From Planctomycetaceae bacterium (lineage in GTDB: Bacteria > Planctomycetota > Planctomycetia > Pirellulales > Thermoguttaceae): a DNA stretch of 14,134 nucleotides. Numbering within the stretch: the stretch's first letter is position 1; each line of letters opens with the position of its first letter. This document shows positions 1 to 8,700 of the stretch, one piece after another. The stretch lies in assembly GCA_031278315.1 (NCBI GenBank), contig JAITKS010000200.1, positions 1 to 14,134 on the forward strand, given 5' to 3'. The notes under the pieces were generated by a model that saw only the letters and a program-made list of their open reading frames with translations, was not told the origin of the DNA and made no database searches. The translations under genes were made by a program, and so were the position numbers.

Positions 1-417
1 ATCGGGAAATATAAATATATTTTTATGAGCATCAAGAAATCGCCATACCGCATCGCGTATCTTTTCAAAGAACGATTGACGAAAAGTTTCAGCATTAGAC
101 GTATCAATACTAGAAAAATCGAATTCCATCACGGCATAACTATTTTTTAACGGAGTCGGATTTTTACCAATATACAAATCACCGAATAAAGATTCAAAAT
201 CGGCTGCAAAGTTAATATCGTAATAATATAAAAGCATCGATAGAAATAAACTCTTGCCGAAACGGCGCGGACGAATAAATATTTTGCTTGCGTTATTCTC
301 GTTCTCAAGTAATTCAATAAATTGTGTCTTGTCAACGTAAACAAATTTATTACCGGTTCGGATACTTTTAAAATCGGCTTTACCGCAAGGTAATTTTTTA
401 AATTTTTTTGTACTCAT
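1..417 (-). CDS. AAA-ATPase-like protein, N-terminal part (cut by the window edge)
   Basis: The reading frame starts at the ATG at 417 and stays open for 139 codons to base 1, so only the N-terminus is present. The first 60 residues show the signature of the 'AAA-ATPase-like' family (PF09820 type, usually followed by a PD-(D/E)XK nuclease-like C-terminal domain): a start like KLPCGKADFKSIR, then FVYVDKT near residues 26-31, and the atypical Walker A RPRRFGKS at 49-56. LFGDLYIGK near 77-85 and MEFDFSS near 97-103 also fit. Such proteins are usually multicopy and of unknown cellular role. The nuclease-like C-terminus cannot be checked here. No Shine-Dalgarno sequence precedes the ATG. The gene points away from the window, with ligA behind it on the same strand. 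Confidence 0.85.
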   Translation of the reverse strand, partial: MSTKKFKKLPCGKADFKSIRTGNKFVYVDKTQFIELLENENNASKIFIRPRRFGKSLFLSMLLYYYDINFAADFESLFGDLYIGKNPTPLKNSYAVMEFDFSSIDTSNAETFRQSFFEKIRDAVWRFLDAHKNIFIFPD

Positions 418-594
418 AATAATCGAAAAGGCACACAATGTGCGATTAAAAAGTTTTGTAATTCTGTGGAATAATCCGTTACTAAAGTGCCGCCCCCGCG
501 GGACGTAACCGGTAGGTGATTGATAATCCGTTTTAAATTCATAATTCAAAAAAGTTGGAAACAAAAAATTTCACCAAAACATTATCAAATTTTA
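418..594. repeat. Intergenic GC-rich hairpin flanked by 10-bp direct repeats
   Basis: This gap lies between the end of ligA and the start of the AAA-like gene. A short GC-rich segment (481-522) stands out in AT-rich DNA. It contains an imperfect hairpin (487-493 GTGCCGC against 498-504 GCGGGAC, one mismatch, loop CCCC). It is bracketed by identical 10-mers ATAATCCGTT at 471-480 and 523-532. This resembles a REP-like hairpin insertion with flanking duplication, but only one copy is in the window. No gene or clear terminator was seen. Confidence 0.4.
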
Positions 595-2967
595 TTATTC
601 GTTTATTAGGTTATTAAATTCTGATTCATCTATTGTTTTGATTCCTAATTTTTCAGCTTGTTTTATTTTTGTGTTGCCCGGTTTCTTTCCTACTACAACA
701 AAACTTGTATTCGACGAGACACTCGAAGTTGCCTTGCCGCCGTATGATTCTATTACTGTATTTATTTCATCACGGCTGAATTGTTCAAGCGTACCTGTTA
801 CAACTATTGTCAATCCCGATAATGGAAGTTTACGGCTAGTTTTGTCCGAAACATTTTCTGAAATTTCTGAATTTTCTGAAATTTTTTTACTCATATTTGA
901 TTCTCCTATATTATTTTTGTTAGTTGTGTTTTGATTTTTTGTTACATTTAAGTTTACATTTGAATTATCTTCGTCTGATAAAATATTCAACTTTCTTGAT
1001 TGAATAGTCTGAGGCGAATATTCGTCATCGAAAAACGTTTTTTGATTACTGCCGTCTCGTTTTTTTGCGAACTCTGATATTAACTCTTCGATTGTTTTTT
1101 TACCGTAATCACTGTGTAGAAAATTATACAAACTAGCCGCAATAATTTCGCCTATGCCGTCAACTTGACTTATTTCTTCTTCTGTTGCTTCTATCAATCT
1201 TGTGATCGTTTTGAAATGTTTTGCGATTAATTTTGCGGTTCCGGCACCGACATGTCTTATACTCAAGGCATTAATAAATTTTGCCAAATCACGATTCTTA
1301 CTTTTGTCAATATTATTTATCAACTTTACAGCTAAACGCTTACCCATTCTTTCGATTTTGCCTGATTCTAGTTTCTCTGTACTCAATCTGTATATATCGG
1401 CGAAATTTGAAATTAGTCCGTTATCGACTAATTGATTTATTAACTTGTCGCCTAATCCTTCGATATCCATAGCAGCACGGCTTGCGAAATATCTTATCCG
1501 CTCTTTCATTTGTGCTGAGCATTCATGATTAGCGCAACGAATATATACACCGCCTTCATCTTTGACAAGTTTACTCCCGCACGCTGGACAATTTTTTGGA
1601 AATTCATAAACCTTATTTTCAAACTTTCTCAAATGTTTCTCAACCCGCACGACATGAGGAATGATCTTACCAGCTTTCTCAACTACTACGATATCACCGG
1701 CTCGAATATCTTTCCGTTCAATTTCTTCCGCATTGTGCAGACTCGCTCTTGAAACAGTTGTTCCGGCAAGTTCGACCGGCGTCAACTCGGCTACCGGCGT
1801 TATTACTCCCGTCTTGCCGACTTGTACACTTATTTGTTCAAGTTGTGTTACCGCTTCATATTTTTCTACTTTGTATGCGATCACCCAACGCGGATATTTC
1901 GATGTTACACCGAGTTTTTTTCGTAACGAAAAATCATTAACTTTCAACACGAGACCATCAATTTCAAAATCCAGCGAAGATAAGAAATTATCCTCATTTT
2001 CGTAAAGCGATTCGCAGTAATTCGCCGCTTCCGAAAATGAATTAAACAATTTTACATGAGGTATCGGCGAAATCCCGTATGATTCAATTTCACGTAAAAA
2101 ATCAAAATGATTATCAGAACGCAAACCCTCATATTCGCCGATACTGTGCGCGAAAAACCGCAAATGACGCCCCGCACAAATTCGTGAATCTAGTAATCTA
2201 ATACTTCCGGCGGTAACATTCCGCGTGTTGGCAAATGTAGGCTGACCTGATAACTGCTGACTTTGATTAAGAATTGTTAAATCAGAATTACGCATGTAAA
2301 TTTCACCGCGGACTTCAAGCAGTTTCGGCGGTTTCAAATTGCTCGCACTCGATTTTTGGGTTAGAGCCGCTGGCGGTTCAGGAATGTTCAATTTAAGCGG
2401 AATATCTTTTATTGTACGAATATTATGTGTTATATCATCACCTGAAATTCCGTCGCCGCGAGTTAGTCCGCGTACTAGTAATCCGTTTTCATAAATTAAC
2501 GTTGCAGCGACACCGTCAATTTTAAGCTCGACAACCCAACTAAAATTTGAGTCCGCTTGACTCTTTTTATTAGTTGATTTGCTATCGCCGATGTCACTTG
2601 ATTCAGACAATTTTGAATCTAGTAAATTTGAATCTAGTAAGTTTGAATCTGACAAATTTGATTTTATATGCCGATCAACTCTATTTCCGAAATCGCGTAA
2701 TTCACCGATACTGTATGTATTTTCAATTGAAAGCATCGGAACGCGGTGAGTTATCGTAATCAATCCTGTCACGCTGTCTTTACCGACTCGCTGCGTCGGA
2801 CTATCCAGCGGAATTGGTTTGCCGGATTGTTCCTCTAGCACTTGCAATTGTTTCAATAATTTATCGTACTCTATATCAGAGATTACGGGTTCACCGGCAC
2901 GATATTTTTGATCATAATCCCAAAGCTGCTTGCGGAGGGATTCAATACTTTTTTCATTTTCACTCAT
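595..2967 (-). CDS. ligA: NAD-dependent DNA ligase LigA with two low-complexity insertions
   Basis: Seals 3'-OH/5'-phosphate nicks in DNA using NAD+; essential in replication and repair, cytoplasmic. Order of domains: Ia NAD-binding region (about 1-100, with YDKLL near 34-38 and SPTQRVG near 56-62), adenylation domain with catalytic Lys149 in ELKIDG, RGDG near 170-173, GEIYM near 221-225 and EIDGLVLK near 335-342, OB fold with VGKTG near 383-387, zinc finger Cys460, Cys463, Cys478 and Cys483, helix-hairpin-helix repeats (about 500-625), and a C-terminal BRCT domain (about 713-790). At 790 residues it is longer than the usual roughly 670. The excess lies in an Asp/Ser/Asn/Leu-rich insertion at about 102-142 and an Asn/Ser/Lys/Glu-rich linker at about 638-712. 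All catalytic motifs appear intact. The ATG at 2967 has no Shine-Dalgarno sequence, but the N-terminal alignment fits family starts. Confidence 0.97.
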   Translation of the reverse strand: MSENEKSIESLRKQLWDYDQKYRAGEPVISDIEYDKLLKQLQVLEEQSGKPIPLDSPTQRVGKDSVTGLITITHRVPMLSIENTYSIGELRDFGNRVDRHIKSNLSDSNLLDSNLLDSKLSESSDIGDSKSTNKKSQADSNFSWVVELKIDGVAATLIYENGLLVRGLTRGDGISGDDITHNIRTIKDIPLKLNIPEPPAALTQKSSASNLKPPKLLEVRGEIYMRNSDLTILNQSQQLSGQPTFANTRNVTAGSIRLLDSRICAGRHLRFFAHSIGEYEGLRSDNHFDFLREIESYGISPIPHVKLFNSFSEAANYCESLYENEDNFLSSLDFEIDGLVLKVNDFSLRKKLGVTSKYPRWVIAYKVEKYEAVTQLEQISVQVGKTGVITPVAELTPVELAGTTVSRASLHNAEEIERKDIRAGDIVVVEKAGKIIPHVVRVEKHLRKFENKVYEFPKNCPACGSKLVKDEGGVYIRCANHECSAQMKERIRYFASRAAMDIEGLGDKLINQLVDNGLISNFADIYRLSTEKLESGKIERMGKRLAVKLINNIDKSKNRDLAKFINALSIRHVGAGTAKLIAKHFKTITRLIEATEEEISQVDGIGEIIAASLYNFLHSDYGKKTIEELISEFAKKRDGSNQKTFFDDEYSPQTIQSRKLNILSDEDNSNVNLNVTKNQNTTNKNNIGESNMSKKISENSEISENVSDKTSRKLPLSGLTIVVTGTLEQFSRDEINTVIESYGGKATSSVSSNTSFVVVGKKPGNTKIKQAEKLGIKTIDESEFNNLINE
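2612..2656. repeat. Three 15-bp tandem units inside ligA
   Basis: Three successive in-frame units of TTTGAATCTAGTAAR type (the third diverged) encode the SNLLD-like repeats of the first LigA insertion. The unit length is a multiple of three, so copy number can change without a frameshift. Replication slippage is a likely origin of this insertion. Confidence 0.8.
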
Positions 2968-3030
2968 AAATTAACTCATAAATTACAAGTTTAGTTAGAT
3001 ACAATTTAGATACAATTCTATACGCAAATC

Positions 3031-3099
3031 ATACAATGAATTTCACCAATACAATGAATTAATGAATTTCACCGATACAATGAATTTCGCCGATACAAT
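3031..3099. repeat. 18-bp tandem repeat upstream of ligA
   Basis: The unit ATACAATGAATTTCRCCR recurs at 3031-3048, 3049-3074 (with an 8-base duplication of AATGAATT inside) and 3075-3092, followed by a partial unit to 3099. It lies in the 286-base gap between holB and ligA, 64 bases or more upstream of the ligA start. The rest of this gap holds a 7-bp stem (3162-3168 with 3177-3183, ACGTAGA/TCTACGT). That stem has no following T-run, so it is not a convincing terminator. Confidence 0.75.
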
Positions 3100-3253
3100 A
3101 ACGTATTCAATAAAACCTGCTTATCTATCGGGCAGACTTTTAATGAATGCAGGTAAGTCATACGTAGAACGATTGATCTACGTTTGCTGATTCTGATTGT
3201 CTGCTGATTGATTCTACGGGTTGAAATTGTGTACTGTATTTTTGAATAGAATC

Positions 3254-4264
3254 TTAATTCAGCTTATTACTCCATGATTCGACAATAAACGGCAGGTTTG
3301 CGTTCATGTCGATTTGCTCGATTGCGTCGAGAGTACGATTTAATCTTTCGGATATAATTTGCATAGATTCGTATGAATCTGCTTGTTTTAGATTTTCTCT
3401 AAAATGATCGATACAAATATTTAATATTAGTTTGAATCGTCTGCGTCGAATTGGAGCTTCTTTTCCTGCTTCTTCGATAAAATTATTTAATTGTGCAGCC
3501 AAATTTACCGAGTCGATATATCGGCTTGACATATATTTATTTAATTCGGTTCTTATTTTATCGATAGCGTCGTCGTACAATTCTTTTGCTTGGTCGTAAC
3601 TTCCGCCGCTGCGTTTTGCTAGATTTAAGCCTTGCTCGAAAGATTCGACAATTTCATTTTGCATCAAAATAGATGCTAGAGTTCGCGGCGGCAGCGGTGA
3701 AAATCTTATGATACGGCAACGGCTGCGGATTGTAGGTAATTGTTTTGCGGTAGAAGTTCCAATCAAGATAAGTAGCGAATCGGTCGGCGGTTCTTCGAGT
3801 GTTTTTAGAATTGCGTTTGCGCCTTCGGCATTGAGATAATCGGCGTCATCGATTATTGCAACTTTAAAATTTCCTAAATATGGAGTTCGCGAAATATCAA
3901 AGCAGAGTCCTTCTTCGCCGCGGCGTTCTTTACTGCCGATCAAAAATTCAAGCGGAATAAAAGATTTATCTACAGGTTTAGAAATATAAAATAAATCCGG
4001 ATGAGTTGAAATTATATCGGTCGGTTTCGGTTGCGGATTGTTAGACTTAAATTGCAAACATGATTCGCAAACGCCGCAAGGGTCGAGTTCGCGGCTGTTC
4101 TTTTTTTTGCAAAGTAATCCTTTAGCGAGTGCGAGTGCAAAACGTTTTTTACCTATACCGGAAACACCAATAAACAAAAAACTACCCGACAACCGTCCCC
4201 GCAAATATGCAGAACGGAAGCGTTCAAAAATTGCATCGTGTCCTTGAATTTCATGCCAAGACAT
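3254..4264 (-). CDS. holB: DNA polymerase III subunit delta-prime (clamp loader)
   Basis: Part of the clamp-loader complex that places the beta sliding clamp on DNA; cytoplasmic, works with DnaX and HolA. The 336-residue product has the AAA+ clamp-loader plan: HEIQGHDAI at the start, Walker A GVSGIGKK at 33-40, a zinc-binding cluster (Cys52, Cys63, Cys66, Cys69), Walker B-like VAIIDDAD at 135-142, NAILKTLEEPP near 150-160, a sensor-1-like LILIGTS at about 165-171, and the SRC motif at 181-183. A planctomycetal trait, from memory, is the segment FIPLEFLIGSKERR...EGLCFDI (102-124) between the zinc cluster and Walker B. DnaX is a related alternative, but the single-domain size and zinc placement favour HolB. 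It lies between a DUF3467 gene and ligA, all on the minus strand. Confidence 0.92.
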   Translation of the reverse strand: MSWHEIQGHDAIFERFRSAYLRGRLSGSFLFIGVSGIGKKRFALALAKGLLCKKKNSRELDPCGVCESCLQFKSNNPQPKPTDIISTHPDLFYISKPVDKSFIPLEFLIGSKERRGEEGLCFDISRTPYLGNFKVAIIDDADYLNAEGANAILKTLEEPPTDSLLILIGTSTAKQLPTIRSRCRIIRFSPLPPRTLASILMQNEIVESFEQGLNLAKRSGGSYDQAKELYDDAIDKIRTELNKYMSSRYIDSVNLAAQLNNFIEEAGKEAPIRRRRFKLILNICIDHFRENLKQADSYESMQIISERLNRTLDAIEQIDMNANLPFIVESWSNKLN

Positions 4265-4278
4265 TTTGTAATATATTT

Positions 4279-4300
4279 GTAATAGATCAGCGGAATAGTT
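4279..4300 (+). repeat. Solo left end of the ATATCAGTG-type terminal repeat
   Basis: GTAATAGATCAGCGGAATAG matches the terminal repeat of the element at 9636-9849 with a few changes. It shares the CAGCGGAAT variant with the solo right end at 12527-12544. No matching inverted partner of the same variant lies close by. Confidence 0.55.
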
Positions 4301-4309
4301 AAAACTACT

Positions 4310-4410
4310 CGTAATGTATCAGTGAAATTTCTCAATTGTTTTAAGGTTAGTTTTGAAATTCACAACCTCAAAAAGAGTTGAAAAAACAAGTATTTCACTG
4401 ATAAATTACG
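4310..4410. mobile_element. 101-bp MITE-like element with terminal inverted repeats
   Basis: The left end at 4310-4328 (CGTAATGTATCAGTGAAAT) and the right end at 4392-4410, read on the other strand, agree in 18 of 19 bases. The roughly 60-base interior has no coding content. The ends belong to the same family as those of the 214-bp element at 9636-9849. It fills most of the gap between holB and the DUF3467 gene. No target-site duplication is evident. Confidence 0.6.
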
Positions 4411-4441
4411 TTTTAAGAAATCGCTTACACCTGAAGTTAAT

Positions 4442-4834
4442 TTAATAATGAGGATAAGAATTAGGCGGATGAGGAGGATTAGGATTAGGCTGATGAGTGT
4501 TTACTCTTTTTTGTACATCAATTTCGATTTCACCGAAAGCGTTTTCGTATCGTTGAATAGCTGCTTGCAGTGTCAACAGTATTCGTTTAGCCGAGTAGAA
4601 ACTGGTAATGATTCGATTTGACAGGACAATTTTTTGTTGAGACGGACCGAGAGGTTGCGTATTTAGTCCGAAGTCGAGAATAATTTCTTCGGGTGTTCCG
4701 GTTATTCGGCAATAGTTGACATAATTCGCAATGACATCGGAATCATCCAATTGTATCGGCTGTTGTCCCGACACTTCGGAATTGTTTGGATTATCTTCCG
4801 GCACGTTTAAATTGTTTAGATTATCTCCTGACAT
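4442..4834 (-). CDS. DUF3467 domain-containing protein
   Basis: A 130-residue soluble protein of unknown function. The core at about 33-112 matches the DUF3467 family as I know it: VIANYVNYCRITGTPEEIIL near 34-53, DFGLN near 54-58, then RIITSFYSAKRILLTLQAAI near 74-93 and a short helix ending near FGEIEIDVQKR. From memory, planctomycete genomes carry very similar proteins. The N-terminal 30 residues are Asn/Asp/Pro-rich and the last 18 are Pro/Asn/His-rich, probably disordered. This is the one gene here with a clear Shine-Dalgarno sequence. It is the first gene of a minus-strand set leading into holB and ligA, although a MITE-like element separates it from holB. No signal peptide or membrane segment is present. 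Confidence 0.85.
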   Translation of the reverse strand: MSGDNLNNLNVPEDNPNNSEVSGQQPIQLDDSDVIANYVNYCRITGTPEEIILDFGLNTQPLGPSQQKIVLSNRIITSFYSAKRILLTLQAAIQRYENAFGEIEIDVQKRVNTHQPNPNPPHPPNSYPHY

Positions 4835-4842
4835 ATTTCAAA

Positions 4843-4850
4843 GCTCCTTT
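4843..4850 (-). promoter_or_regulatory. Shine-Dalgarno site of the DUF3467 gene
   Basis: On the minus strand AAAGGAGC ends 8 bases before the ATG at 4834. It is the only strong ribosome-binding site seen in the window; the other genes start without one. Confidence 0.8.
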
Positions 4851-4893
4851 TGTTTGAGTTGTTCCGGTAATGTTTCAAGTAAATTGCATGATC

Positions 4894-4919
4894 GTTTACA
4901 AATAACGATATTTGTAAAC
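4894..4919. promoter_or_regulatory. 26-nt palindrome, candidate operator upstream of the DUF3467 gene
   Basis: Perfect 11-base arms GTTTACAAATA and TATTTGTAAAC surround the 4-base centre ACGA. It lies 60-85 bases upstream of the DUF3467 ATG, where a promoter would be expected. Two-fold symmetry suggests a dimeric regulator site. No poly-T run follows on either strand that would suggest a terminator. Confidence 0.45.
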
Positions 4920-5160
4920 TTATTATTTTTTTGGTTTGTTTGATCATTAAATACAAACTATACCAATAAAGTTGCGTGTTTATATCAGAAAATATTATTA
5001 TGACAATAGGGGATATTTCTAATGTTACAAATTTCGCAATGTTACAAACCGCGCATTATGAATTGCGTATGAATTGCAATTTATTCCGCACACAGAGAGT
5101 ACAATACGCACGGCTATTGAATATGTTAAGCAATGGAATTTTTGTTACAATAATGTTCGC

Positions 5161-5192
5161 TTTTAAATTTGTTCGGTTTTAAATTTGTTCGG
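5161..5192. repeat. Perfect tandem duplication of a 16-mer
   Basis: TTTTAAATTTGTTCGG occurs twice head to tail at 5161-5176 and 5177-5192, just before the CACAGAG-rich repeat. It is intergenic and not part of any credible gene. Confidence 0.8.
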
Positions 5193-5200
5193 TTTTTGTT

Positions 5201-5233
5201 TATTAACCACAGAGGACACAGAGAACACAGAGA
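5201..5233 (+). repeat. CACAGAG-rich 33-bp dispersed repeat, copy 1
   Basis: The segment starts TATTAACCACAGAGGACACA. It is identical over 33 bases to the reverse complement of 11218-11250, and a shorter degenerate copy sits at 9661-9686. From memory, similar CACAGAG repeats are scattered between genes in many environmental bacteria. Their function is unknown. Confidence 0.8.
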
Positions 5234-5247
5234 ATGAAAATTTTGGT

Positions 5248-5266
5248 GATATATCAGTGGAATATT
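5248..5266 (+). repeat. Left terminal-repeat copy (ATATCAGTGGAAT) without a clear partner
   Basis: GATATATCAGTGGAATATT matches the left end of the 9636-9849 element. The paired-hairpin module follows at 5347-5426. The expected right end is only vaguely present (TATATTACG near 5440-5448), so this may be a degraded copy of the same composite element. Confidence 0.55.
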
Positions 5267-5346
5267 TTCGTATATTTCGTTCTTTCGTGTGTTTCGTGAT
5301 CTCAAAAAAACAAAAATTCTACTGTATATATTACAAAACAAATATT

Positions 5347-5426
5347 AGGAGGAACGCAGGCGGCTCGTCTGCACTGTTTTTGTACAAAAAATATAAATAT
5401 GCGGTCGAGACGACCGCGTTCCTTCT
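5347..5426. repeat. Paired REP-like hairpin module, copy 1
   Basis: The left arm (AGGAGGAACGCAGGCGGCTC at its outer side) and the inverted right arm (AGAAGGAACGCGGTCGTCTC on the other strand) agree in about 20 of 28 bases. A T/A-rich spacer separates them. The right arm holds the small hairpin GCGGTC-GAGAC-GACCGC, which is identical in copy 2 at 9736-9820. The layout resembles a bacterial interspersed mosaic element (two inverted REP units). The remainder of the gap (5427-5721) holds nothing recognisable. Confidence 0.65.
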
Positions 5427-5721
5427 AAAAATAAATTTTTATATTACGTTTTTAGAAATTCTATTAAGATTTTCAACTGGTTTTGGGAGTTCCATTGCAA
5501 AAGAAAACAAAACCGTTACAATGATCCGCCCGTGCATTACTTTGATGTAATTCCACAGACTTAAAAACATCAAGAATTGCTTTATATTCTCTGGTGTATT
5601 CTCTGTAGTTAATACTGTAGTTAATACAAAAATCGGCAGTAATCAGATAATCAGAATAGACATCACTGAAATATAAACCGCTGCAAAAAAACTTTAACAA
5701 TCAACCAACAATTAATAAAAA

Positions 5722-8700
5722 ATGAATAAATACCTATCCCTGAAATTTAATGATAACACATTAATTTCAGAATCAATCTTAACAATTCAACAGTTTACGA
5801 GCCGCTGCATTTTGAAAAATATTTTCGTTACGTTTTTTTTCGTGACATTATTTGTTTCCGTTTGTTTTGCTGTTGAAAATTCTGTTGATAATAAAGTAAC
5901 CGGTACAAAATTATTACGTTTTCCAGATATTCATCGTGAAACCGCAGTATTTTGCTGCGGCGGCGATATTTGGAAAACAGGAATTTCATATTCGGATTCT
6001 TCGGCTTCATATTCGAATCCTTCTGAATATATCGAGGCAGTTCGTCTTACTGCGCATGAGGGTCAAGAAGTGTTTCCTAAAATTTCTCCAGACGGTAAAT
6101 GGGTAGCTTTCACGGGTCAATATGACGGAGATGAGCAAGTTTACGTTATACCTATATCGGGAGGCATTCCGCGTCAATTGACATTTTATCCGGCTGCCGG
6201 TCCTCTTACGCCTCGATGGGGATACGATAATATCGTTTACGGATGGACACCGGACGGAAAGAATATCTTGTTTCGTTCTCTTCGCGATTCGAATCATGTT
6301 ACCGAACTCGGAACTTTGTACACGGTTCCTTTTGAAGGCGGTTTACCCAAGAAAGTCGGGATGCCGACTGCCGGTGCGGGCTGCTTCTCTCCAGACGGAT
6401 CGAAAATCGTTTATTCGCCGTTGTTTCGTGATTTCAGATCATGGAAAAGATATGAAGGCGGTTGGACGCAATATCTACTCATATTCGACTTGAAAACAAA
6501 AGAAACAACTCGTATCGACAATAATCCGCGAACCGAGCGTGAACCTATATGGATCGAAAACAAAATATATTTCTCGTCTGACCGTACTGGTACGATGAAT
6601 TTGTTTGAATACGATATTAGTACAAAAAAAATCTCACAGCTGACTAATGAAAAAATCTGGGATGTTAGATGGGCTTCAGGAGACCAAGTTACAAAACAAA
6701 TTATTTTCGAGCTGGCTGGTGAATTGGTACTATTCAATACTAGTACAAAAAGTATGAATAAATTGAAAATAAAAGTACCGCATGACGGTTTGGCGATGCG
6801 TCCGTCTCGAATCAAGGTAAACAAGAATATCGAAAGTTACGCAGTTGCGCCGAATGAAGGTGCAGCGAAAAACCGTGTTGCCGTGATCGCACGGGGCGAC
6901 TTGTTTGTTTTGCCTATCGATAAAGGTTTCGTGAAGAATCTAACTAACACAAGCAGCGCACATGATCGGGAAGCGGTATTTTCAAAAGACGGTTCAAAGA
7001 TCGCTTTTATTTCTGACAATGCGGTTGCGAATTTGCCGTATAGTCAAAAGTCAAAGAGGCAAATTGTATCTGCAACGTCGCCGGATACGGAGGATCACAT
7101 TTACGTTATTGATCCCAAAGGCGGGAAAAATCAAGAGCCGGCAGCTGCTAATTTCACCGGACGGCTCGACGGACTAAATTTTTCGCCCAATGGTAAATTT
7201 ATTTCTGTCAATGATTGCAAGTCAAAGTTGTATATTATTCCGCTTGAAGAACTCGACGGATATAAAAAAGGCGAAGCGTTTGAAGTTACAGCAGGCAGAT
7301 ATGGTGATACTCCGCGAGCCAAATGGTCTCCGTGCGGGAATTATCTCGCTTATACGAAGTTGAACGAACATGATGTTAGTTCGCTTTATATTTGGAATCT
7401 AAAAACGAAAACAGAAACAAGAATCACCGATCAGTTTTTCGATATATCCGAGCCTGCGTGGAGTCCTAATGGTGATTTTCTATACTATTTATCTGTACGT
7501 GAATTCGCACCGCAAATAAGCAGTACCGAATGGAATTTCGCAGGAAATAGAAATGCCGGTATTTTTGCTCTCGCCCTAAGAAAAGACGTAAAAAATCTTT
7601 TCGCACCGCAATTCGATAATGATGACGATGACGAAAAATTAAAATCGGACAACTCTAAATCAGATGAAAAAAAATCTGAAGACAATGAATCAAACAAGAA
7701 CGAAAAAGACAACAAAAAAAGTACAAACGATCCAAATGATCCAAACGATCCAAAAGAAACAAAAGATCCAAAGGAACCAAAAATTGTCAAATTAACGGAG
7801 ATAGATTTCGACGGATTAGCTAAACGTGCAATTCGAGTTCCGATTGATGCTGATAACATTTACGGACTTTCTGTAACGGAAAAGTATTTGGTCTATGTTA
7901 AAAGGAGTGCGCAGTATTATGGTCGAGAGCCGGAACGTAAACCGCAAATAGTTCTGTTCGATATAAAAGAGCGTAAAGAAAAAACGTTGGTTGAAAATGC
8001 CGGTTCTTATGCAATTTCGCCGGACGGTGCGCGGCTAGTTTTTAACGGCGACGGATTGAAAGTAATCGAGATCAAGCCTGAGGCTAAAGCTGTATCTTTA
8101 CCGGTAGAAAAAATGTATGTTGATTCGGTGCCGGCTGAAGAGTGGGCGGAAATTTATCGTGAAGTATGGCGGAAATTCAGAGATTATTTCTACGTGAGTA
8201 ACATGCACGGTTACGATTGGCAGGCTCTCGGCGAGCAATATAATGAGTTGCTGCCGCATGTCGCACATCGCAGCGACTTGAATTATGTTATCGCAGAATT
8301 AATTAGCGAGTTGAATGTTGGTCATGCGTATATTCAGGGAGGCGATTTTGTCTTACCGGCGAGACCGAAAGCCGGGTTAGCAGGTTGCCGTTTCGAGTTA
8401 GACGAAAAGGCGAATTTATACAAAATTTCAAAAATATACAACGGAGAAAATGAAGAATCGAAGTACAGATCGCCCCTGCGTGAAGTTGGTGTTGATGCGA
8501 AAGAAGGAGATTACGTACTAGAAATAGACGGCGTAATGTTGCGGGGAAATGATAATCCGTATCGGTTGTTACAAAACCGTGTTGATCCGGTAACGTTGAC
8601 ATTAAACGATAAGCCTACATTAGAAGGTTCACGAAAAACAACTTACAAGCCGATTGAAAATGAGGGCAATTTACTTTATCTTGATTTCGTGTCGGGCTGC

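Noticed and set aside
3162..3183. Hairpin as terminator of holB
   Set aside because: 7-bp stem with an 8-base loop and no T-run in the minus direction.
4976..5182. 68-codon plus-strand open frame
   Set aside because: No family resemblance; its end runs into the 16-bp tandem duplication, and it lies in repeat-rich non-coding DNA.
5201..5426. CRISPR array
   Set aside because: Repeats are few, unequal in length and spacing, partly inverted, and no cas gene is present. They are dispersed intergenic repeats.
5185..5550. 121-codon plus-strand open frame
   Set aside because: It is read through the CACAGAG repeat, a terminal repeat and the paired hairpin module, so the frame is accidental.
5473..5700. 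75-codon minus-strand open frame facing away from the protease gene
   Set aside because: No recognisable family or motif, no Shine-Dalgarno sequence, and atypical composition (rich in Tyr, Cys and Ser). Could be a gene remnant, but nothing supports translation.
7485..7859. 124-codon minus-strand frame with an FGSFGSFGSF pattern
   Set aside because: It is the antisense reading of the Asn-Asp-Pro repeat linker in the protease gene.
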